In this document: in pieces, positions 1 to 5,570 of the stretch
Layout of the letters: every line of letters begins with the position of its first letter
Position numbering within the stretch: the stretch's first letter is position 1
Source: Candidatus Equinaster intestinalis
Lineage (GTDB): Bacteria > Bacillota_A > Clostridia > Oscillospirales > Acutalibacteraceae
Direction: 5' to 3'
Assembly (NCBI GenBank): GCA_018065375.1
Contig: JAGHTJ010000012.1
Location: 1 to 25,842 of the forward strand
DNA length: 25,842 bases
Made by a program: the position numbers and the translations under genes
Notes under the pieces: generated by a model
What the model saw: only the letters and a program-made list of their open reading frames with translations
What the model was told of the DNA's origin: nothing
Database searches by the model: none

Positions 1-132
1 CATTTATACATTATATTACTTTTGTAAAATTATGTCAAGATATTAGAGAAAATTTAAGAGTTTTCCTTTTTGGGCATTTTTATACCGCATATAATCCGGA
101 ATACATATTGTAAAGAGGAGAATGTATAGCGG

Positions 133-177
133 ATAAAAAATAATCCGGCGATAACCGATAATGGCTATCGCCGGATT
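133..177 (-). terminator. Rho-independent terminator of the Ntn-hydrolase gene
   Basis: A perfect 12-bp stem (142-153 with 166-177, AATCCGGCGATA and its complement) encloses a 12-nt loop. Read on the minus strand it is followed by an ATTTTTTAT run (complement of 134-141). It lies 12 bases past the stop of the minus-strand lipoprotein gene, so it is that gene's terminator. The remaining bases 1-132 are AT-rich and hold no convincing gene; the only oddity is a four-codon ORF (MYSG) preceded by AGAGGAG at about 115-136. Confidence 0.8.
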
Positions 178-188
178 TTATCTCATCA

Positions 189-1589
189 TTAACCCAAAAA
201 CTCATAAGGCGGAAGCTCGCTGTAAACAGGTGCATCAAGCTCGGGGAGATGTTCAATTCCGTCCATGGTAACTTTAAATCTTAAAGATTCGTTTTCGAAA
301 AATCTTACTTCAATCGTTTGCTCGGTAACATCTACAACCTCGGTAAAGGTCGATTCCCAAATGCCGCCCTTTTTTTCCTTTTGCTCTCTGGTCATTGAGC
401 GAATTTCGGCGTTTGAAGCATCAAACAGTCCCTTGATAATATCTTCGTAATCTTCATTAAAGAGGAAATCGTATGTTCCGCCCTGGAATTCGCCTAAATT
501 TTCGCTTCTCGGGTCAAAGTGGTATTTTTTACAATTATCATACTCGGTGTAAAACCACGAGTAAGAAATTCTTCGCATTAAATCGTACATTTGGCTTGTG
601 TTGTCAACGCCGTTAATCAGGGATTGAATGGTCATAAATCTTCCTTCGCCGGACTTCATATCCTCGCGCTGATAAGCCCACCAATTCAGGTAAAAGTTTG
701 CCTGCGCAATAGCATTGATTTTGCAATATTTTTCCTTGTTTGTCTGCCCAACACCTATCCAGTCAATCTTGGAAACATCTTCCTCGTCAATCCAGTTTAC
801 AGCTAAAACTTTTTCATTATCAGGTACAGATGCATTATAAGTATCGCCCAAAAAGCCTATCGCGGAAAATTCAAGCAATGCGGCGTGGGTTTCACCGCTT
901 TCGGTACTGTCCGAAATAATGAAGCAGTAATTCCAATAACCGTTTTTCGAGTAAATATCCAGAGTTTTTACATACTCTTTGGCTTCGGCAACGGTTTTAC
1001 AATGCTCGGCAATGTAGCGCGGCAGCTCAAACATATGAACCCGTCTTTCGCCGTCAGGATTTGTGCCCTTGAGTGAAAACTGGTCGTTTCCGGCAAAATC
1101 GCACTCGCCGTGTCTCATATTTACTTCAATGTGAAGCCCCTTATCGTTCATTACGTCATCGCAAAGGAAGGGAAGAATGTTTTTGAACTCATCGCTGATG
1201 CCATTTTCTTTAACATCATCGTAATAGGGCGCATAGTCGCGGAATGTGTATGCAAGACCAATCGTTTTGTATCGACCTTCGCTTGCGTTTGTTCTTACAA
1301 CATAAGCGGGTTTATCGGCTATGTTTAAGTCCATATTTCTGCCTACAACTCGGTGTCCGTTGGAAAACTCCTTTGTAACCGCCGTACATCCGCCGCCCCA
1401 GTTATCATTGTTGTCAGCCCAAAACTTGTCGCCGTAGTCGTAATCAACGCGATCGTAGTTTACCTCGAAGATGCGGCTGTTTTCTTCAACCTCGTTTACT
1501 TTTGTATAGTTTTCTTTACCGTTGCAGGCAACAGCAGAAAAAGCTAACAAAATGCACATTAAAATCAATAATACTCGTTTGAATTTCAT
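189..1589 (-). CDS. Secreted lipoprotein, choloylglycine-hydrolase / linear-amide C-N hydrolase (Ntn) family
   Basis: A 466-residue protein with a lipoprotein signal peptide (basic MKFKR, hydrophobic core, lipobox AVAC with Cys22), so it should be anchored outside the membrane. The catalytic signature is internal: GGGC68TAV, then VVGR84NMD87. The spacing Cys-x15-Arg-x2-Asp is exactly that of Cys2, Arg18 and Asp21 in bile salt hydrolases and penicillin V acylases, which cleave linear amide bonds with an N-terminal Cys nucleophile. Here Cys68 must be exposed by removal of about 67 residues, or the enzyme works without that step. Start: ATG with AAGGAG 8-9 nt upstream. It is monocistronic, with promoter 1636-1663 and terminator 133-177. 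The substrate (bile salt, acyl-homoserine lactone, peptide or other N-acyl amide) cannot be read from sequence. The family call is good; the specific activity is unknown. Confidence 0.78.
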   Translation of the reverse strand: MKFKRVLLILMCILLAFSAVACNGKENYTKVNEVEENSRIFEVNYDRVDYDYGDKFWADNNDNWGGGCTAVTKEFSNGHRVVGRNMDLNIADKPAYVVRTNASEGRYKTIGLAYTFRDYAPYYDDVKENGISDEFKNILPFLCDDVMNDKGLHIEVNMRHGECDFAGNDQFSLKGTNPDGERRVHMFELPRYIAEHCKTVAEAKEYVKTLDIYSKNGYWNYCFIISDSTESGETHAALLEFSAIGFLGDTYNASVPDNEKVLAVNWIDEEDVSKIDWIGVGQTNKEKYCKINAIAQANFYLNWWAYQREDMKSGEGRFMTIQSLINGVDNTSQMYDLMRRISYSWFYTEYDNCKKYHFDPRSENLGEFQGGTYDFLFNEDYEDIIKGLFDASNAEIRSMTREQKEKKGGIWESTFTEVVDVTEQTIEVRFFENESLRFKVTMDGIEHLPELDAPVYSELPPYEFLG

Positions 1590-1635
1590 ATTGTTTCTCC
1601 TTTTTGTTTTGATTTATTTGCCTTTGCCTGATTTG

Positions 1636-1663
1636 AGTATAACACTTTTAAAAAGAATTGCAA
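1636..1663 (-). promoter_or_regulatory. Sigma-A-type promoter for the Ntn-hydrolase gene
   Basis: On the minus strand TTGCAA (1658-1663) is followed after 16 nt by TATACT (1636-1641), upstream of the AAGGAG ribosome site and ATG at 1589. This is a good match to the sigma-A consensus. Confidence 0.6.
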
Positions 1664-1683
1664 TAGGGTAATATAATCAAACT

Positions 1684-1712
1684 AAAAACGGAGCAGGCGT
1701 AAACCTGCTCCG
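1684..1712 (-). terminator. Rho-independent terminator of the zinc-ribbon gene
   Basis: A perfect 9-bp GC-rich stem, CGGAGCAGG (1689-1697) with CCTGCTCCG (1704-1712), and a 6-nt loop. On the minus strand it runs straight into TTTTT (complement of 1684-1688), just after the stop of the gene at 1724. Confidence 0.85.
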
Positions 1713-1723
1713 ATAAAGTGGCA

Positions 1724-1945
1724 TTAAAATAATTCTTCTGCGCCTCTACATTCAATAGTGACCGATTTCCCACATTCTTCACAATCGTGATCGATTTCAA
1801 AATCTGAACCAAGCGTTTCAGCATCATTTGAGAAATAATAACCAGCGTTATATTCACCGCAGTATGGGCAAGTCCAATCAACACTAACAAATCCTCCGGT
1901 AGAATCAACACTAACTTTGATATTAGAACCTTCAACACGCGCCAT
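1724..1945 (-). CDS. Small zinc-ribbon-like protein, 73 aa, unknown function
   Basis: I do not recognise a named family. The 73-residue product has two CxxC knuckles, CPYC (about residue 26) and CEEC (about residue 55), separated by 25-30 residues and each followed by G, the pattern of a zinc ribbon. Otherwise it is acidic and beta-rich. The ATG at 1945 was chosen because TGGAGG sits 7-8 nt upstream; longer in-frame starts would place that site inside the coding sequence. It is monocistronic with its own terminator and lies next to the restriction-modification genes, so it may be cargo of the same island. No catalytic residues are visible. Confidence 0.62.
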   Translation of the reverse strand: MARVEGSNIKVSVDSTGGFVSVDWTCPYCGEYNAGYYFSNDAETLGSDFEIDHDCEECGKSVTIECRGAEELF

Positions 1946-1989
1946 AACAAATACCTCCATTTTTATTTCATAAGAGTACAATAAAAATA

Positions 1990-2029
1990 ATCGAGAGAAT
2001 ACAGCCAAAATCCGTTATATCCTCTCGAT
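1990..2029. repeat. Inverted repeat in the leader of the zinc-ribbon gene
   Basis: ATCGAGAG (1990-1997) and CTCTCGAT (2022-2029) are perfect 8-bp arms around a 24-nt spacer. On the minus strand the second arm is followed by TTATTTTTATT, so it could act as a weak terminator or 5' leader structure ahead of the gene ending at 1724. The function is inferred only. Confidence 0.35.
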
Positions 2030-2048
2030 ATGTGTTTGGACGCAGTTT

Positions 2049-2120
2049 AAAACTTACCCTTTGGAGGGAAAGTCGGTAAAACGGAAAGGGGGCAAGTTTG
2101 AGGAAAAGGGGTAAGCTTTT
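2049..2120. repeat. Imperfect repeats upstream of the C regulator gene
   Basis: A 14-16-base element occurs three times. AAAACTTACCCTTT (2049-2062) is inverted relative to two imperfect direct copies, GGAAAGGGGGCAAGTTT (2083-2099) and GGAAAAGGGGTAAGCTTT (2102-2119). They precede the candidate promoter of the restriction operon and may be binding sites or island-boundary sequence. Confidence 0.35.
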
Positions 2121-2155
2121 ACAAATGCCACTTATCGTCTATAGACTTAAAGTCT
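2118..2155 (+). promoter_or_regulatory. Candidate promoter overlapped by C-box-like operator
   Basis: TTTACA (2118-2123), 16 nt, TATAGA (2140-2145) forms a plausible promoter. Two overlapping palindromes cover its -10: GTCTATAGAC (2137-2146) and AGACTT-A-AAGTCT (2143-2155). Controller (C) proteins of type II restriction systems bind C-boxes of the form GACT-N3-AGTC, and GACTTAAAGTC (2145-2155 core) fits. A single clear box is seen rather than the usual tandem pair. The site lies about 40 nt before the C-gene ATG at 2197. Confidence 0.5.
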
Positions 2156-2196
2156 GCTTTCTGATACACTTATTGATAGTATGGAGGAATGTATCG

Positions 2197-2406
2197 ATGG
2201 ATATTAAAGAAGTATTTGGCGTCAATGTCCGCAAATATAGGAATGCTCTCGGCGTGTCACAAGAAAAATTTGCCGAAATGTGTGGTCTCCATCGGACATA
2301 TATCAGTGATATTGAGTGTTTCCAAAGAAATGTTTCTTTGGAAAGTGTTCAAAAAATAGCTGATGCATTAGAAATAAAGCCTTACCTACTTCTTCGGGAG
2401 GAATAA
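2197..2406 (+). CDS. C-type (controller) HTH regulator of the restriction-modification locus
   Basis: A 69-residue single-domain XRE/HTH_3 protein. The helix-turn-helix spans about residues 8-62 (VRKYRNALGVSQEKFAEMCG, then LHRTYISDIECFQRNVS), with the R-x-x-x-G-x-S-Q-E start and S-x-x-S-V-Q-x-I-A-x-A-L end typical of restriction-system C proteins. The ATG at 2197 was chosen because GGAGG lies 9 nt upstream and the fold begins there; a longer reading frame from 2098 would translate the operator. Its stop is three bases before the endonuclease ATG at 2410. C proteins bind C-boxes and delay endonuclease expression until the host is methylated; the palindromes at 2137-2155 fit that role. The regulator fold is certain; the C-protein role rests on context. 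Confidence 0.82.
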   Translation: MDIKEVFGVNVRKYRNALGVSQEKFAEMCGLHRTYISDIECFQRNVSLESVQKIADALEIKPYLLLREE

Positions 2407-2409
2407 TAT

Positions 2410-3189
2410 ATGTTATATATGCATGAGGGAAATTTGGCAAATAAAATCGCTACTAATTATGGCGGATATGGAGCGGAAATAAGAGAGTTTTATAATGAAA
2501 AGTATCTGCCTATGAGAGAACGCGTATTGAGCTTGACGTTCGATGAAGAACATGCCGAATCTTTTGATGTGGCGGCGGAGATTTTTAACGAATATTATTC
2601 GCAACTTAAAGAATGTCGTGATAGGCTTGATATTGATGAGCATTCAAAATTCTCATCATCTTTCTTGGAAGAAATCAGTTGCTATTTGTTTAAGGATTTG
2701 CCGGATATCCAAGATGAAGTATTTGGAATCTACAACAAGCATGTGTACGCCGGTTTGAAAATTAACAATAATAGAAATGTATCGATAATTACCAAGGATG
2801 TCGATTTCTGTATCGGGAAGAAAGTTGAACTTTCTATTGATCATTTACCTGCAGTAGAATTGATAATCCCTATCGTAGCAGTTGAAGTTAAAACATATTT
2901 GGATGCAACTATGTTTGGAGAGGCAAAGTCATCAAGTAAATCTATTCGTAGCGCTTCTCCGAACTCAAAAACTTATATCTTGATGGGATACAAGGCGTTG
3001 CATGATGATCACATTATAGCTGCAAGGCAAGATTCGACTTTCTGTGAATTGTTTGTTTTGCGTAGAAACAAGAGATCTCCGATGGAAGCGTCAGTAATAA
3101 AAGAGTATTGGCGTGAAATACGTGAAGCTGTAAGTAATGTAGCTGAACTTGACGAAATAAATGTACCAGGAAGATTATTAAATCCATAA
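2410..3189 (+). CDS. Type II restriction endonuclease, Bpu10I-like (PD-(D/E)XK fold)
   Basis: A 259-residue protein. The central segment carries a PD-(D/E)XK-like core: KDVD132F, then IVAVE159VK161TYLD, the strand holding the metal-binding Glu-x-Lys. This VEVKTYLD region and the following lysine/serine-rich stretch recall the Bpu10I restriction endonuclease family, a call made from memory of the family. GGGAGG at 2396-2401 supports ATG 2410; an alternative ATG is codon 4. It is co-transcribed with the C regulator three bases upstream and converges on the C5 methyltransferase, which confirms a type II restriction role. Bpu10I itself needs two subunits for an asymmetric site; only one subunit is here, so a palindromic site cut by a homodimer is likely. 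The target sequence is not determinable by eye. Confidence 0.75.
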   Translation: MLYMHEGNLANKIATNYGGYGAEIREFYNEKYLPMRERVLSLTFDEEHAESFDVAAEIFNEYYSQLKECRDRLDIDEHSKFSSSFLEEISCYLFKDLPDIQDEVFGIYNKHVYAGLKINNNRNVSIITKDVDFCIGKKVELSIDHLPAVELIIPIVAVEVKTYLDATMFGEAKSSSKSIRSASPNSKTYILMGYKALHDDHIIAARQDSTFCELFVLRRNKRSPMEASVIKEYWREIREAVSNVAELDEINVPGRLLNP

Positions 3190-3195
3190 TTTATT

Positions 3196-3233
3196 GCATC
3201 GCAGATTATGTTAAATAATCTGCGATGCTTTTT
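3196..3233 (+). terminator. Terminator of the C-R operon, nested in the methyltransferase 3' end
   Basis: A perfect 14-bp stem (3196-3209 with 3215-3228, GCATCGCAGATTAT), 5-nt loop, then TTTTT (3229-3233) on the plus strand. It begins six bases after the endonuclease stop. Its loop and right arm are also the last codons of the oppositely oriented methyltransferase (stop 3206-3208). Confidence 0.88.
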
Positions 3234-4327
3234 GCTATTGCTTTTGCCAATAACGGCGGCACGGCGTTACCAATTTGCTGATATTGAGATAGGTTCTTTT
3301 CCCATGACATAGTGGTTCTTTTTCCACAGAAAATATATGTATCGGGAAAAGACTGTAACCTCGCGCCCTCTCTGGCAGTATAGTTTCTGTCCAAATACGG
3401 ATGAATAAAATTGCTTTGGAAACTTGCGGGAACGGTAGGAGAGGGTTTGTCCGGGTATGGCCTCATATTGTTTTGAGAATATACTTTTCCACTAACTTTT
3501 GAAGCGTCGCCGCGTTGCCTTTGCTGGAATTCTTGGCCCACATCAGCAACTGATTCTCCCCAACGAATATGGGAAAATCTTTCAACAAGACGAGCGGTAT
3601 GTCTCATCGTAATATGGTTATATACCGTTGAACTTCCGGCTCTAATCCACTTTTGATAATCATTTTGTGGTGCACATCTGTACTCTTGAAGTTCGGTCCC
3701 TTCACCCGATTTTAATTGCGGGAGATCCATAATCGCCTGCTCAATGGTGATTTGTTTTTCTCCAAATGTATAACCCTTTGGCTCGACTTTCTCCTTATCG
3801 TAAGGAATATCGTTTCGCAAGCCAATGAAAAACACCCTTACTCGGCTTTGAGGAACACCGAATTCGGCAGCATTTAATATGTAAATGTTAACTGTGTACC
3901 CCACTCCGGAAAATTCGTTAATGATAAGATCTTTTACATTCTCATCGTTTTTTGTTTTCATGGAAAGAATTCCTGTAACATTTTCCATTACAAAAAAACG
4001 GGGCTTAAAATGCTTTACAAACCGAACGAACTCCATAAACAAACTGTTTCTTGGGTCTTTTTTATCACGATTTCCACTCAACGAAAAGCCCTGACAGGGG
4101 GGACCACCTATAATACCGTCGATATCTACTGGTTCATCAAAAAACGAGTTCAGGTCAGTGATTTGAGTAATATCATTTGTTATTACTTTTGTGTTTGGGT
4201 GGTTCTTTTTATATGTTTCCGATGCCCATTCATCTTTTTCTACTGCAAGCGGGATATTATATCCGGCCATTTCAAACCCGGTACTCAATCCTCCGCAACC
4301 AGCAAACAAATCTATAACATTTTTCAT
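3206..4327 (-). CDS. DNA (cytosine-5-)-methyltransferase of a type II R-M system
   Basis: A 373-residue C5-cytosine methyltransferase with all main motifs in canonical order: I DLFAGCGGLSTGF (6-18, SAM site), IV GGPPC78QGFS (catalytic Cys), VI ENV (115-117), VIII Q160SRVRVFFIG, a short target-recognition region about 215-310, IX around YTAREGARLQSFPD, and X QIGNAVPP near the C terminus. It methylates the restriction site and protects the host from the endonuclease. Its ATG overlaps the TAA of the upstream HTH gene (TAATG), so translation is probably coupled. The 3' end runs into the endonuclease terminator. It appears intact. The recognition site is unknown; the single short recognition domain suggests a short palindromic or near-palindromic site. 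Confidence 0.96.
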   Translation of the reverse strand: MKNVIDLFAGCGGLSTGFEMAGYNIPLAVEKDEWASETYKKNHPNTKVITNDITQITDLNSFFDEPVDIDGIIGGPPCQGFSLSGNRDKKDPRNSLFMEFVRFVKHFKPRFFVMENVTGILSMKTKNDENVKDLIINEFSGVGYTVNIYILNAAEFGVPQSRVRVFFIGLRNDIPYDKEKVEPKGYTFGEKQITIEQAIMDLPQLKSGEGTELQEYRCAPQNDYQKWIRAGSSTVYNHITMRHTARLVERFSHIRWGESVADVGQEFQQRQRGDASKVSGKVYSQNNMRPYPDKPSPTVPASFQSNFIHPYLDRNYTAREGARLQSFPDTYIFCGKRTTMSWEKNLSQYQQIGNAVPPLLAKAIAKSIADYLT

Positions 4328-4557
4328 TATAAAAATTTCTCCTGTGGGTAATTAAACCACGCTTTCTCAATTTCATCGTAAGGGATTTCATTTTTTGAGC
4401 AGAACTCTTTTATTGCTTTCATCGCTGAAAGGTTTGGTTTGCTCTTTCCAGTTTCCCATCTGTTTATTGTTGAATAAGCTACGCCTAATTCTTTTGCAAA
4501 AGCATCTTGAGATAGAAATGCTTTTTGGCGAGCTTTCTTGATTTGTTCGGATAGCAT
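4327..4557 (-). CDS. XRE-family HTH regulator coupled to the methyltransferase
   Basis: A 76-residue single-domain HTH_3 protein: MLSEQIKKARQKAFLSQDAF, then ELGVAYSTINRWETGKSKPN, the helix-turn-helix with the classic S-T-I-N-R-W-E-x-G-K-x-x-P signature (residues about 5-58). It ends in TAA sharing one base with the methyltransferase ATG, so the two form one operon from the strong promoter at 4592-4620. AAGGAGG lies 13 nt before the ATG, longer than usual. It differs clearly from the C regulator at 2197, so the locus carries one small regulator on each arm. It likely controls methyltransferase expression, or its own promoter, by binding DNA; no operator was recognised with confidence. Confidence 0.85.
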   Translation of the reverse strand: MLSEQIKKARQKAFLSQDAFAKELGVAYSTINRWETGKSKPNLSAMKAIKEFCSKNEIPYDEIEKAWFNYPQEKFL

Positions 4558-4591
4558 TACTATGTCGTTGCCTCCTTATTATATTTTCATC

Positions 4592-4620
4592 ATTATAGCA
4601 TAATCCTCTCATCTTTTCAA
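4592..4620 (-). promoter_or_regulatory. Strong promoter for the HTH-methyltransferase operon
   Basis: On the minus strand TTGAAA (4615-4620), 17 nt, TATAAT (4592-4597): nearly consensus, as expected for early methyltransferase expression. It points to the ATG at 4557. Confidence 0.75.
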
Positions 4621-4644
4621 TAGATTTAAGCAAAATTTAAGAGG

Positions 4645-5255
4645 TTACTTTGATGGTTTTTTGTGCTTAACAATCGGCTCGTGATGTTCCGTTATGGTGT
4701 ATTTCGGTGCTTCACCGGTGTTCTTTGATTGTTTTCCCCGGAAGTAATCCGAAACATATGTCTTGCCGACAGTGACCGTCCCGTAATATTTTTCATTATT
4801 TAAAATCGTGCGAACTGTTTCAGCAACCCACCTGGTTCCGCCTCGTGGAGCGGGGATACCATCTTTCATCAAAGCGTCGGCAATTTTTCGTAGTGAAAGA
4901 CCTCCGCCCGATACGCAAATATTCTTAAAACAGCAGCGGCCTGCTCGGTGTCAATTTCGAGCAGACCGTTTTTGTTTTGTTTATAGCCGTAGCAGGGACG
5001 GTTGAACATTTTAGAAGTGCCGCTTTCAAACCGCGCTTTATGCCCCAACAAGTAGCGAAACTTTTGGATTCACTTTCGTGCTGATACAGGCTTGCGTAGA
5101 TCGTCAGCATTTTTACTGCCGTCTTATCATAACAATGCGGATTTTCAACCTCAAAATACACATCAATTTTGAGAGTGTTGAAAAATGCTACCGCCTGCAG
5201 AAACTCAACGGTGTTTCTCCCGAGGCGGCTGATGGATTTTAGAAACGAGAGTGGT
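4645..5255 (-). pseudogene. Decayed large serine recombinase (resolvase + recombinase domains)
   Basis: Fragments of one large serine recombinase lie in order on the minus strand but in different frames. First comes the resolvase-core end (SISRLGRNTVEFLQA, VDVYFE-like, YASLYQHESES; about 5250-5060). Next is the recombinase domain start (GHKARFESGTSKMFNRPCYGYK; about 5045-4925). Last is GGGLSLRKIADALMKDGIPAPRGGTRW with TVRTILNNEKYYG (about 4910-4650). At least two frameshifts (near 5050 and 4915) are needed to join them. The N-terminal catalytic Ser region is gone and the C terminus stops after HHEPIV, so only about 200 of an expected 450-550 residues survive. Such enzymes integrate or excise mobile elements. 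Its presence next to the R-M genes marks a once-mobile island that can no longer move by its own recombinase. Confidence 0.85.
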
Positions 5256-5301
5256 AGAAAAAGATAAAAACGGGGATTTTCCAAACAGCCTCGTTTAAAA
5301 C

Positions 5302-5339
5302 AAAAAGCCGAAAACCCTTGCAAATAGGGGATTTTCGGC
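5302..5339 (-). terminator. Second terminator downstream of tRNA-Met
   Basis: GCCGAAAA (5307-5314) pairs with TTTTCGGC (5332-5339), extended by CCC/GGG across a one-base bulge. On the minus strand it is followed by TTTTTGTTTT (complement of 5297-5306). It sits in tandem with the terminator at 5340-5378. Confidence 0.65.
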
Positions 5340-5378
5340 AAAAAGAAATTGGTCAACCTAAAAAATAGGCTGACCAAT
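5340..5378 (-). terminator. Terminator immediately downstream of tRNA-Met
   Basis: On the minus strand ATTGGTCAGCCTA, TTTTT loop, TAGGTTGACCAAT gives a 13-bp stem with one G-T wobble (5348-5378), followed by TTTCTTTTT. It begins six bases after the encoded CCA of the tRNA. Confidence 0.85.
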
Positions 5379-5383
5379 TATTA

Positions 5384-5460
<77 letters not shown>

Positions 5461-5468
5461 ATATTTAT

Positions 5469-5519
5469 GCGCTCTTTCGAGCGCTTTTATATTATACACC
5501 AATTATTATGACATTGCAA
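5469..5519 (-). promoter_or_regulatory. Promoter and leader hairpin of tRNA-Met
   Basis: On the minus strand TTGCAA (5514-5519), 17 nt, TATAAT (5491-5496). A 6-bp hairpin GCGCTC/GAGCGC (5469-5484) follows, just before the mature 5' end at 5460; it may guide leader processing. The gap 5520-5570 between the tRNA promoter and the antiporter stop holds no clear terminator. Confidence 0.7.
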
Positions 5520-5570
5520 GCACTTTTTATAACTTTTTTTCACGGCTTTTTTGTTCAAATGTTATGTAAA

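Noticed and set aside
2098..2196. Longer start for the C regulator
   Set aside because: It would translate through the promoter and palindromic operator; the ATG at 2197 has GGAGG at ideal distance and starts the HTH fold.
4010..4351. 113-codon plus-strand frame opposite the methyltransferase
   Set aside because: Shadow of the methyltransferase N-terminal motifs; no ribosome site.
5256..5377. N-terminal extension of the recombinase fragment
   Set aside because: The extra residues are translations of the two tandem tRNA terminators and have no resolvase similarity.
5461..5570. Possible terminator for antiporter copy 1
   Set aside because: The interval contains the tRNA promoter and a short leader hairpin but no stem with a U-run positioned after the antiporter stop.
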